Positions 1-6,616 of a stretch of 45,737 nt of DNA are shown here, piece after piece (positions within the stretch are counted from its first letter, which is position 1; the number at the start of each line of letters is the position of its first letter). A program made the translations under genes and the position numbers. The notes beneath the pieces are model-generated. The model did no database searches. It was not told where the DNA came from and saw only the letters and a program-made list of their open reading frames with translations. This DNA comes from an uncultured Actinomycetes bacterium (GTDB lineage: Bacteria > Actinomycetota > Actinomycetes > S36-B12 > UBA5976), in assembly GCA_903892635.1 (NCBI GenBank), contig CAITJH010000011.1:1-45737 (forward strand), in the 5' to 3' direction.

Positions 1-359
1 AGCGTGACTTGGGTACCACCGTCAACTGTTCCACCGTTTGGCGTAGCCGACAACAAGGTTGTTGTTGGATTAGCCGGTGGAACGTAGGTGAACGAGTCAG
101 CTACTTCGTTGAGGCCGTCAGACAATACAACGTCGACAGTTCCGTAACCACCAGGTGTAACGAAGGTCAACGACGTTCCGTCACCATTCACCACAAAGTC
201 ACGAGCCTTAAACACAACGCCACCGATGTTAACGGTCTTGATTGTGTTCAAGCGGGTTCCAGTGATCGTCACTGATGTTCCACCCGCTTCTGGTCCACTA
301 TTAGGTGTCACAGCTGTGATCGTTGGTGCAACAGGGCTCACGATGAACGCACCTGCCAC
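1..359 (-). CDS. TIG/IPT-repeat surface protein, 5'-truncated and running off the left edge
   Basis: The reading frame is open from 398 down to the window edge. With the first GTG (359) as start it gives about 119 residues. Residues about 12-94 read as one IPT/TIG immunoglobulin-like domain (motifs ITAVTPNSGPEAGGTSVTI and a closing DSFTYVPP). A second repeat begins at about 98 (LSATPNGGTVDGGTQVT). TIG repeats are common in large exported surface proteins. No signal peptide is present, and no ATG or ribosome-binding site precedes the domain. The frame upstream is cut by a TGA at 399-401, yet the residues between that stop and the GTG (SGLHSYATNYVAGAFIV) still look like protein. I infer that the N-terminus has been lost and that this is the headless remainder of a surface gene just behind tRNA-Tyr. 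It could be a pseudogene. Its 3' end lies outside the window. Confidence 0.6.
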   Translation of the reverse strand, partial: MAGAFIVSPVAPTITAVTPNSGPEAGGTSVTITGTRLNTIKTVNIGGVVFKARDFVVNGDGTSLTFVTPGGYGTVDVVLSDGLNEVADSFTYVPPANPTTTLLSATPNGGTVDGGTQVT

Positions 360-415
360 GTAGTTCGTGGCGTAAGAATGAAGTCCAGAAGTGGAAAGTC
401 ACTCGTCTGAAAACT

Positions 416-446
416 AAAAAGCGCCAGAACCATAAGGTTCTAGCGC
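416..446 (-). terminator. Intrinsic terminator of tRNA-Tyr
   Basis: On the minus strand an 11-bp stem (GCGCTAGAACC pairing with GGTTCTGGCGC, with one G-U pair) closes a TTAT loop and is followed by five T residues. It starts 8 nt after the 3' end of tRNA-Tyr, as expected for the terminator of that transcript. Confidence 0.8.
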
Positions 447-453
447 TTAGTAG

Positions 454-534
454 TGGCAGATAGTGGGTTCGAACCACTGTAGCTTTCGCGACGGATTTAC
501 AGTCCGCTCCCATTGGCCGCTCGGGCAATCTGCC
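454..534 (-). tRNA. tRNA-Tyr (GTA anticodon)
   Basis: The minus strand folds as a class II tRNA of 81 nt. The acceptor stem is GGCAGAT/ATCTGCC (528-534 with 455-461) and the discriminator base is A. The anticodon loop is CTGTAAA with anticodon GTA. There is a long variable arm, and the T-loop is GGTTCGAACC. No CCA is encoded; the bases after the discriminator are CTA. It is transcribed away from yajQ and ends in a clear hairpin terminator. Confidence 0.93.
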
Positions 535-652
535 ATGTCGCCAATAAAGGCAACTACGCAAGAATACCGAGTCCATGTACCTTGTGCCAAACGCCAATAA
601 ACCCACAAGGTAAAGTCTGAAACCAAGCCCTTTAGTCAAGGAGAATCACGCC

Positions 653-1144
653 ATGGCCGATTCAAGTATGGACATCGTCAGCAAAGTTGATCGTCAAGAG
701 GCAGACAATGCGCTCCAACAGGCTGCCAAAGAATTGGCGACGCGCTTTGACTTTAAAGGAACTGACACTGTGATCGAGTGGAAAGGCGAGCTCGGCGTCG
801 AAATCACCTCAACGACTGAAGATCGAGCGAAGGCTGCTCTAGAAGTTTTCCGCGAAAAGCTTGTCAAGCGCGGCATCAGCCTCAAGTCTTTCAAGGCTGG
901 CGACCCTCGAGTGTCCGGCAAGGAATACAAGATCAACGGCGACTTCAAGGCAGGCATCAGTCAAGAACAGGCCAAGAAGATCGGCAAGATCATTCGCGAT
1001 GAAGGCCCAAAGAACGTCAAGACTCAAATCCAAGGTGAAGAACTTCGAGTCACGAGCAAGAGCCGTGATGACCTGCAAGAAGTTCAGCGACTCTTGAACG
1101 AATCGGATTTGGACTTCGCGGTTCAGTACACAAACTACCGATAA
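653..1144 (+). CDS. yajQ: YajQ-family cyclic-di-GMP-binding protein
   Basis: This 163-residue protein matches the YajQ (DUF520) family over its full usual length. The N-terminus has the typical [16 protein letters not shown] pattern, then TRFDFKGTD, and the C-terminus has [15 protein letters not shown]. The family adopts two ferredoxin-like folds. Some members bind cyclic-di-GMP or nucleotides and act as effectors of transcription regulators; the role in actinobacteria is not well defined. The ATG at 653 has an AAGGAGA ribosome-binding site about 8 nt upstream. The gene is divergent from tRNA-Tyr and monocistronic by position. Its stop codon abuts a remnant of a nuoI-like gene on the other strand. 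Confidence 0.93.
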   Translation: MADSSMDIVSKVDRQEADNALQQAAKELATRFDFKGTDTVIEWKGELGVEITSTTEDRAKAALEVFREKLVKRGISLKSFKAGDPRVSGKEYKINGDFKAGISQEQAKKIGKIIRDEGPKNVKTQIQGEELRVTSKSRDDLQEVQRLLNESDLDFAVQYTNYR

Positions 1145-1198
1145 TTATTTCTTGCGACGACCACTTGGTGGTTCGTCGAGAAGCGGCGCTTTCGTTCC
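1145..1198 (-). pseudogene. 3'-end remnant of a nuoI-like gene
   Basis: On the minus strand these bases read GTKAPLLDEPPSGRRKK followed by TAA. The real nuoI-like gene ending at 5208 finishes GTPAPQLDEPPSGRRKKS. The last 11 residues are identical and the preceding ones are similar, but with different codons. An in-frame stop lies 15 nt further upstream (1214-1216), so nothing longer is coded. Its stop immediately follows the yajQ stop, so yajQ and a nuoI-like gene were probably convergent neighbours before the intervening K+ module arrived. Alternatively this is only a repeated hairpin that happens to be coding at the other copy. Confidence 0.5.
1147..1180. repeat. 34-bp direct repeat, left copy, with internal hairpin
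   Basis: Identical over 34 bp to 5213-5246 in the same orientation. The core is an imperfect palindrome (CGACGACCAC, TTG, GTGGTTCGTCG, one bulged base) and could form a hairpin at the junction of convergent genes. Similarity continues more weakly for about 18 bp to the right of the identical block. The two copies bracket the kimA-kinase-regulator module. Confidence 0.8.
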
Positions 1199-1255
1199 AG
1201 ACTTGCCACATTGTTAAGAAGACATAAAGGCCAGTTTCCAGTAATTGATTCTTTG

Positions 1256-1261
1256 TAATTT
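1256..1261 (+). promoter_or_regulatory. Possible -10 box for a leaderless kimA transcript
   Basis: TAATTT fits the actinobacterial TANNNT -10 pattern and lies 9 nt before the kimA ATG. No ribosome-binding site is visible between them, so transcription may start at or near the ATG. No convincing -35 box is seen. Confidence 0.3.
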
Positions 1262-1270
1262 TCTAAATGC

Positions 1271-3205
1271 ATGACTAGCAAAACGAAACGCTTTTTCATC
1301 GGGCGACCCATGCGCACAGATGCAGCACATCACACATTGCTTCCGAAATGGCTCGCACTCCCCGTTTTCTGCAGCGATCCCCTTTCGAGCGTGGCATATG
1401 CAACTGAACAAATCTTGATGGTTCTTGTACTCGGTGGGTTATCTGCATTGCACTTCGCTCCAATGGTGGGTGCTGCTGTAGCAATTCTGATTGCCATCGT
1501 GGTCGCAAGCTATACCCGAACTATCCATGCCTATCCCAATGGCGGTGGAGCATATGCAGTTGCTAAAGATCAATTTGGTGATCGAATCGCACTCATCGCA
1601 GCAAGCGCACTAATCATCGACTACATCCTCACCGTAGCCGTGTCAATTACCTCAGGCGTAGCGAACTTCATCTCTGCTTTCCCCGTACTCGCTGCGGATT
1701 CAGTTCCGTTGTCGCTTGGCACCATCGTTATTATCACGATGGTAAACCTTCGTGGCATTAAAGAGTCTGGACGAGCCTTTGCAGTTCCAACTTATGCATT
1801 CATTGGCTCAGTTCTCACAATGATCGTGATGGGAATCTACCGACACTTCACGGGAGCCGTTGTACAAGCTCCAACAGCTCATCTTCAGGTGCATGCCCAA
1901 AGTCTGAGTCAACTCGCGATGGCATTTCTAATCCTCCGGGCATTTGCCTCTGGATGTACGGCACTAACAGGCGTCGAGGCAATTTCAAATGGAGTGCCAT
2001 TCTTCCGCGAGCCAAAGCCGCGCAATGCAAGTCGCACCCTCATTGGAATGGGCGTATTGGCGGTCACCATGTTCGTCGGTGTCACATGGCTTGCGATCAC
2101 TTCCGGCGCCAAAATCGCCGATAATCCCATTGATCTTGGACTACCCGCTGGAAGCACCCAACAAACTGTGATCGCTCAAATTGGAACAGCAGTTTTTGGG
2201 AGCGGAAGTTTTGGATTCTTTTTCTTGCAAATGTCCACGACGTTCGTATTGATCTTGGCTGCCAATACCTCCTACAACAGCTTCCCGATTATGGCCTCGG
2301 TTCTCGGTCGTGACGGATTCTTACCTCGACAATTTGGTCGCCGCGGCGATCGTCTGGTCTATAGCAACGGGGTCATCATCCTGGCCGTGGTTTCAGCACT
2401 ACTGGTGTGGCTCTACAAGGCAAACGTGACACATCTGGTTCAACTTTATATTCTCGGAGTGTTCCTAAGTTTCACTATTTCCCAAGCCGGCATGGTGAAG
2501 CGATGGATGAAAATTATTCGCGAGTCCGCTGAACACCAGTCATCAAGCACGTACATTTCGCTTGTAACGAATTCGCTTGGAGCCGTCATCACAGCAATTG
2601 TCCTTGTCATAGTTGTAATCACAAAGTTCCAGCATGGGGCATGGATCGTCGTTATTGGAATTCCTACCCTCGTCTTTGTCATGAACGGAATTAAGCAGCA
2701 CTACGCGAATAGTGACATGCGTCTACGCGCTCAACCGCAAGGAGTAGAGCTACCAGGCCGAGTACATGCAGTGGTTCTGGTTTCTCGCGCGAATGCCCCC
2801 AGCTTGCAGGCGTTGGCATATGCAGCGGCAACAAAGCCAAGTACGTTGGTTGCCGCGCATGCAGTCACTTACCCCGATCGTGCTGAAAAGCTCAGAAACG
2901 ATTGGAGTGAACGTGCAGTACCTGTTGACTTGGTCCTCCTTGAATCGCCATACCGAGATGTGACTTCCCCAGTGCTGAAATTTATATCTGAATTGCGCGC
3001 CGATAATCCTGGCGATCTCATCACAGTATTCATTCCGGAATACGTGGTAATTCATTGGTGGGAGAACCTGCTCCACAATCAGTCTGCACTTAGGCTTAAA
3101 CGGAGATTGCTTTACGAGCCTAATGTGCTTGTTACGAATGTTCCCTTGATTGGGACTCGATACGAACAAGAAATATATGAAGCTTCTCGTCGGGTAAAGA
3201 ACTGA
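1271..3205 (+). CDS. kimA: KimA-type potassium importer (KUP/APC superfamily)
   Basis: This 644-residue membrane protein resembles Bacillus KimA (YdaO) along its length. The N-terminal signature is FFIGRPMRTDAA, followed by CSDPLSSVAYATEQIL and later YPNGGGAYAVAKD and CTALTGVEAISNGVPFF. About twelve hydrophobic segments fill residues 25-460. A soluble C-terminal domain of about 170 residues ends with the KimA-like HNQSALRLKRRLLYEPNVLV. KimA proteins are H+-coupled K+ importers of the inner membrane, and in Firmicutes their expression or activity responds to c-di-AMP. The gene has no obvious ribosome-binding site and may be leaderless. It is followed after 8 nt by a KdpD-like kinase and its regulator, which supports a K+ role. 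The 90 nt available upstream show no recognisable c-di-AMP riboswitch. Confidence 0.88.
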   Translation: MTSKTKRFFIGRPMRTDAAHHTLLPKWLALPVFCSDPLSSVAYATEQILMVLVLGGLSALHFAPMVGAAVAILIAIVVASYTRTIHAYPNGGGAYAVAKDQFGDRIALIAASALIIDYILTVAVSITSGVANFISAFPVLAADSVPLSLGTIVIITMVNLRGIKESGRAFAVPTYAFIGSVLTMIVMGIYRHFTGAVVQAPTAHLQVHAQSLSQLAMAFLILRAFASGCTALTGVEAISNGVPFFREPKPRNASRTLIGMGVLAVTMFVGVTWLAITSGAKIADNPIDLGLPAGSTQQTVIAQIGTAVFGSGSFGFFFLQMSTTFVLILAANTSYNSFPIMASVLGRDGFLPRQFGRRGDRLVYSNGVIILAVVSALLVWLYKANVTHLVQLYILGVFLSFTISQAGMVKRWMKIIRESAEHQSSSTYISLVTNSLGAVITAIVLVIVVITKFQHGAWIVVIGIPTLVFVMNGIKQHYANSDMRLRAQPQGVELPGRVHAVVLVSRANAPSLQALAYAAATKPSTLVAAHAVTYPDRAEKLRNDWSERAVPVDLVLLESPYRDVTSPVLKFISELRADNPGDLITVFIPEYVVIHWWENLLHNQSALRLKRRLLYEPNVLVTNVPLIGTRYEQEIYEASRRVKN

Positions 3206-3213
3206 GGCACGCG

Positions 3214-4539
3214 ATGTTTAAATTTAAATGGAAGCTCTTGACTGGACTCTTGTATTCCCTCACTCAAGTCTTCGCGATGTGGCAGATTAGCAAGTTGAGT
3301 TCCATTGACATCACAGTGGTGCTGCTGTTCAATTTGCTCTTTCTTGCGACCTTCAGCGTAGTTACTGGGCCATGGATTAGCGCATGTAATGCCTTGACCT
3401 CGGTGGCTTCAATTAACTGGTTTCTCGTCCCCCCTTATGGAACCTTTCGCGTCGATAGCGCCGATAACTTATCTGCTCTCATTGTTTTCACATTTATATC
3501 CGTGGGTATCGCGCTCCTCCTTCAGTTGACCGGTCGACTAAGGACTCAAGCATCAACTGCTGAAGCACAATCCGAAATGCTCTCCTCTGTCATCAGTCCA
3601 GTTAGCGGACTTAAAGGAACGTTGTCGTCAATCCAAGAACAACTTGATCTCAGCGACATCACATTGATAAAGCCAAACGGAGAAATTGCGGTAGCTACGA
3701 ATGAAGTACTCGCACGCGACTCCGTTCACATCAATAACGAAAACGTAGCAATTACGTTCCATACGAAGAACGGGTTTGATCTAATCGGCTATGGCAACCC
3801 GCGAATCGCCTACGACGATAACTTCTTGGGTTCGCTGGCAGACGTAGCAGTTCGTGCATATATATCTGAGCAAGTGGAAAACGAAATTCAAAAGAACGTA
3901 GAGCTCACAACCGACAATGAATTTCGTTCAGCACTAATTGCTTCAATTGGACATGATCTACGCACTCCACTTGCCACAATGCGACTGGCCGTAGATTCGC
4001 TCAAGCATGAGACCCTTAATGCTGACGAAGCAAAAGAGACAATCGAACATCTTGAAGCAAGCACTTACCGACTAGCGGACACGCTAGAGAACTTGCTGGA
4101 CATGAGTCGGATTGAAAGCGAGAGCATCTTGCCACATTGGGAGATGGTCAATGTGAGTGCGCTTATTCGACGCTTAATCCGCGAACAATCGGAGAGCCGA
4201 ATCATTCTTATTGGTGATGATGTTCCCCCGATTACAAGTGATGACACACTACTCGAACGAATCATTGCCAATGTATTGGGTAACGCTTTGCAGCATGATC
4301 AATCAGGAGGGTACGTCCGCGTCAAGCAATCGAGAGAGAACGGGAATACGCTCATCGAGATCATCGATCAAGGAGCTGGATTTGATCCAAACAACTTGCC
4401 AACAACTTCCGAAGGTAGTCGGCTTGGAATTTCAATTGTGAAAAGCTTCTCTAAGTTCCTGGGAATTGATGTCAGCTTTGAGCCAAGTGAATTTGGTACT
4501 GGAACTCATGTTCGAATCAAGATTCCTGAGCAAAAATGA
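3214..4539 (+). CDS. KdpD-like sensor histidine kinase lacking the N-terminal KdpD/USP domains
   Basis: The 441-residue protein starts directly with a DUF4118-type membrane domain (four hydrophobic segments, residues 10-105, with the KdpD-like NWFLVPPYGTF). A linker of about 130 residues follows. The HisKA box has SIGHDLRTPLA with phospho-acceptor His247, and a HATPase domain has the N-box NVLGNALQHD, G1 DQGAGF and G2 GSRLGISIVKSF. Classical KdpD is about 900 residues, with Walker-type KdpD and USP domains in front; these are absent. The gene begins 8 nt after kimA and overlaps the regulator by 4 bp (ATGA). It is therefore the likely K+/turgor sensor controlling kimA. The true signal cannot be read from the sequence. 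Confidence 0.85.
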   Translation: MFKFKWKLLTGLLYSLTQVFAMWQISKLSSIDITVVLLFNLLFLATFSVVTGPWISACNALTSVASINWFLVPPYGTFRVDSADNLSALIVFTFISVGIALLLQLTGRLRTQASTAEAQSEMLSSVISPVSGLKGTLSSIQEQLDLSDITLIKPNGEIAVATNEVLARDSVHINNENVAITFHTKNGFDLIGYGNPRIAYDDNFLGSLADVAVRAYISEQVENEIQKNVELTTDNEFRSALIASIGHDLRTPLATMRLAVDSLKHETLNADEAKETIEHLEASTYRLADTLENLLDMSRIESESILPHWEMVNVSALIRRLIREQSESRIILIGDDVPPITSDDTLLERIIANVLGNALQHDQSGGYVRVKQSRENGNTLIEIIDQGAGFDPNNLPTTSEGSRLGISIVKSFSKFLGIDVSFEPSEFGTGTHVRIKIPEQK

Positions 4540-5213
4540 CAGACCTACTACTCGTTGAAGACGACGGCCAACTTCGGCGAATCTTGAGTCAGCGTTTGAC
4601 TCGCAGAGGATTTCATGTCATTCAAGCTGCATCCGTAAATGAAGCTAAAAGTAAGTTTTCTCAAACACATATCGGTTTAGTCATTCTCGACTTAGGTTTG
4701 CCTGACTACGATGGTTCTGAATTTATTACGTGGGTTCGTCACACCGAGAGTACTCCAGTAGTTGTACTCTCGGCACGTCGAAGCCAACTCGATAAAGTTA
4801 ACGCCCTCAATGCTGGAGCAGATGACTTTCTTACCAAACCATTTGGGTTTGAGGAACTTGTCGCTCGCATTCATGCCACTCTTCGCCGATCAGGAGCAGC
4901 GACTTCGCCCCTAACCTTCCAGAGTGGCGGTCTTGTCATAGATCCACAACATCTCAAATGCCAACGCGAAGACATCGAAATTCACTTCACTCCGATCGAG
5001 TGGAAAATTCTTGAGCTGCTACTTAGCGCTCAGGGACGCTTGGTGAGTTACGAGGAACTTGTCTCCCGAGTATGGGCTAGTTCAGCGAAAGATCGTCGGG
5101 CAGCTATCCGCGTTCACATTGCAAATATTCGAACCAAACTCGAAGAGGATGCTGCCCACCCACAGTTTGTTTTAGCTGTACCGGGTTTGGGGTATCAATT
5201 CGACCAATCATGA
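4536..5213 (+). CDS. OmpR/KdpE-family response regulator
   Basis: This 225-residue two-domain regulator has a receiver domain (1-115) with acidic residues E8, D9 and D10, phospho-acceptor D52 in VILDLGLPDYDG, and K101 in LTKPFG. A winged-helix OmpR-type DNA-binding domain fills residues about 130-222 (FTPIEWKILELL and the C-terminal VPGLGYQF). It closest resembles KdpE by its receiver wording and by its KdpD-like partner. Its start overlaps the kinase stop (ATGA), so the two are translationally coupled. Its stop overlaps the convergent nuoI-like gene by 6 bp. Probable targets are the kimA promoter and other K+ genes; this is inference. Confidence 0.88.
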   Translation: MTDLLLVEDDGQLRRILSQRLTRRGFHVIQAASVNEAKSKFSQTHIGLVILDLGLPDYDGSEFITWVRHTESTPVVVLSARRSQLDKVNALNAGADDFLTKPFGFEELVARIHATLRRSGAATSPLTFQSGGLVIDPQHLKCQREDIEIHFTPIEWKILELLLSAQGRLVSYEELVSRVWASSAKDRRAAIRVHIANIRTKLEEDAAHPQFVLAVPGLGYQFDQS

Positions 5214-5612
5214 TTTCTTGCGACGACCACTTGGTGGTTCGTCGAGTTGCGGTGCAGGTGTTCCATCGAGTCGCTTGGCACTCGGCAACGACGCTGCCAG
5301 TTCATCGATTCCATAAACAACTTCGCTGCGGGATTTTCCTGAGACCATATCCTTCTCGGACCAGAACAATGCATCGAACGGACATAACTCGATGCAAATG
5401 CCACACCACAAGCAATGGCTGAAATCGATCTGGAAAGAATCCAAAACATTTTTCATCGCTGGACGTCGTGCGTTGCTGTATTGCGGCGCATCAGGATCAG
5501 GCTCGGCATGAGCCTCAATAGATATACACCAGTCTGGGCATTCGCGAACACATAACATGCACGATGTACACGATGAAGGATGCAGCGCAATTGTTGCATG
5601 GGGATTTGTCAT
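5208..5612 (-). CDS. NuoI/ferredoxin-like 2[4Fe-4S] protein (second copy)
   Basis: This 134-residue soluble protein has two CxxCxxCxxxC clusters (C15, C18, C21, C25 and C67, C70, C73, C77), as in NuoI, HycF or 8Fe ferredoxins. It is not the NuoI of the main complex I operon, which is longer at 174 residues. I place the start at ATG 5612 because it overlaps the stop of the nuoC-like gene (ATGA) and has GGAG upstream. The C-terminal tail is basic, LDEPPSGRRKKS, and its coding DNA contains the right copy of the 34-bp repeat. It is the third gene of a tight operon with nuoC-like and nuoB-like genes, divergent from korAB. Likely role: electron relay for ferredoxin-level electrons. Confidence 0.85.
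   Translation of the reverse strand: MTNPHATIALHPSSCTSCMLCVRECPDWCISIEAHAEPDPDAPQYSNARRPAMKNVLDSFQIDFSHCLWCGICIELCPFDALFWSEKDMVSGKSRSEVVYGIDELAASLPSAKRLDGTPAPQLDEPPSGRRKKS
5213..5246. repeat. 34-bp direct repeat, right copy, inside the nuoI-like gene tail
   Basis: Identical to 1147-1180 and in the same orientation, 4.07 kb apart. Here it lies wholly inside the coding tail of the nuoI-like gene (residues LDEPPSGRRKKS on the minus strand). Its first base is the last base of the response-regulator stop codon. Confidence 0.85.
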
Positions 5613-6100
5613 AACTGCCACTCCGCAAGAACGCCAGGTGGAAGTGTCAGGCGTCGACGTGCTTGTGCATCTGGTTCAACTGCTCCGGGCCAAGGCTTGT
5701 CGAGGCGAGCTTGAAGAGCAAAGTCGCGCCGCAAAGGATGTCCTGCGATAGGAGCATCGAAAGCTACGCCGTCTGCAAGTCCCGCAAATTGCACTCCAAG
5801 TAACTGTCGCGCCTCTTGTTCATGAAATTGCGCGATCGGAAATAAATCTGACAACGTCACGGGCTCAGATGAATCACAGTGCATCGAGACCATGACTGGA
5901 GATTGCACATCGACATCAGTCACGCGAGTAACTATCTGAAAGTTGTCATCACCTTCATGTACGCTAGCAAGCCATTCCAACCGAACATATCCTTCACGCT
6001 GAAGTTCAGCATGAAGCGAATGCCAATTTTCGGGAGCAACGTCAATCCAGCGCGCACCGTCTTGTTGTCGATCACCTGTCAGTTGTGTCGTCAATGTCAT
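5609..6100 (-). CDS. NuoC-like (30 kDa) subunit, hydrogenase-type second copy
   Basis: The 163-residue protein carries the NuoC family signature FHEQEARQLLGVQFAG followed by HPLRRDFAL. This wording resembles the NuoC-type domain found at the front of HycE/HyfG-type hydrogenase large subunits more than the main operon NuoC ([13 protein letters not shown]). In those systems the domain is fused to, or encoded beside, a NuoD-like subunit; none is present here. The start overlaps the nuoB-like stop (ATGA) and the stop overlaps the nuoI-like start. It should be a cytoplasmic scaffold subunit for the NuoB-like partner. Function is inferred from family only. Confidence 0.8.
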   Translation of the reverse strand: MTLTTQLTGDRQQDGARWIDVAPENWHSLHAELQREGYVRLEWLASVHEGDDNFQIVTRVTDVDVQSPVMVSMHCDSSEPVTLSDLFPIAQFHEQEARQLLGVQFAGLADGVAFDAPIAGHPLRRDFALQARLDKPWPGAVEPDAQARRRLTLPPGVLAEWQL

Positions 6101-6507
6101 GCCGTCACCAACCCAGCAGCTTGCTCAAGTGCGCGAGCCAGATCATGCGGCGTAGGCGGGCAACCCGGGACATGAATATCGACTGGCACAATCTGATCGG
6201 CACCTGCCATAACGGAATACGAATCCCAATACGGTCCTCCGCCAATTGCGCAGGCACCGAATGCCACGACGACCCGAGGTTCGAGCAACGATTCATACGC
6301 ATCTTTGATAACAGGACCCAAGGCATGAGTCACCGTGCCAGCAACAACCAAGATGTGAGCCGCTTGATCATGACCAAGTCCAGCCAAAATATCTGCTTGA
6401 GCCACTAAATCCAAGGCAGACGCCTCAACGCCGCAACAGGCTAGCCCTGCTTCAAGTACCGAGATATTGGACGTGGTCACCTCCCAAGCGTACGAGACGC
6501 CAGCCAT
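6097..6507 (-). CDS. NuoB-like [4Fe-4S] subunit (second copy)
   Basis: The 136-residue protein keeps all four ligands of the N2-type cluster of NuoB/hydrogenase small subunits: C24 and C25 (GLACCG), C86 (GACA) and C116 (PGCPP). It differs strongly from the main NuoB, and PYWDSYSVMAGADQIVPVD is typical of the group 4 hydrogenase-like branch. I choose ATG 6507 because GAGGA lies about 8 nt upstream; a longer open frame to 6693 runs back over the korA start. It heads the three-gene operon. The short region to korA must hold the promoters for both directions. Without a NuoD-like large subunit it cannot form a hydrogenase by itself. Confidence 0.82.
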   Translation of the reverse strand: MAGVSYAWEVTTSNISVLEAGLACCGVEASALDLVAQADILAGLGHDQAAHILVVAGTVTHALGPVIKDAYESLLEPRVVVAFGACAIGGGPYWDSYSVMAGADQIVPVDIHVPGCPPTPHDLARALEQAAGLVTA

Positions 6508-6616
6508 CGAGTGCATCCTCGCGCTGACAGCGAATTTCGGGGACTCAAATATGCCAACCGAGGCGTTAAGTGGGACGATAGGAGGACAAAACTTAAGCAA
6601 TTCAAGAGGTTGGCCC
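6508..6616. promoter_or_regulatory. Divergent promoter region between the nuoB-like gene and korA
   Basis: This 109-bp gap is the only space upstream of both divergent operons, so it must contain both promoters and any shared control site. An AAGAGGT ribosome-binding site for korA lies at 6604-6610. I cannot assign -10/-35 boxes with confidence. Confidence 0.5.

Noticed and set aside
301-639. A 112-residue minus-strand protein across the tRNA-Tyr region
   Set aside because: It would run through the tRNA and its terminator, has no recognisable domain, and its frame differs from the TIG-domain frame.
1145-1270. c-di-AMP (ydaO-type) riboswitch upstream of kimA
   Set aside because: Only about 90 nt are available after the repeat, and I find none of the conserved ydaO segments. 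The gene may be leaderless.
5208-6507. A group 4 NiFe hydrogenase locus
   Set aside because: The subunits resemble hydrogenase-type NuoB, NuoC and NuoI, but there is no NiFe large subunit, no maturation gene and no membrane subunit nearby, so hydrogenase activity cannot be claimed.
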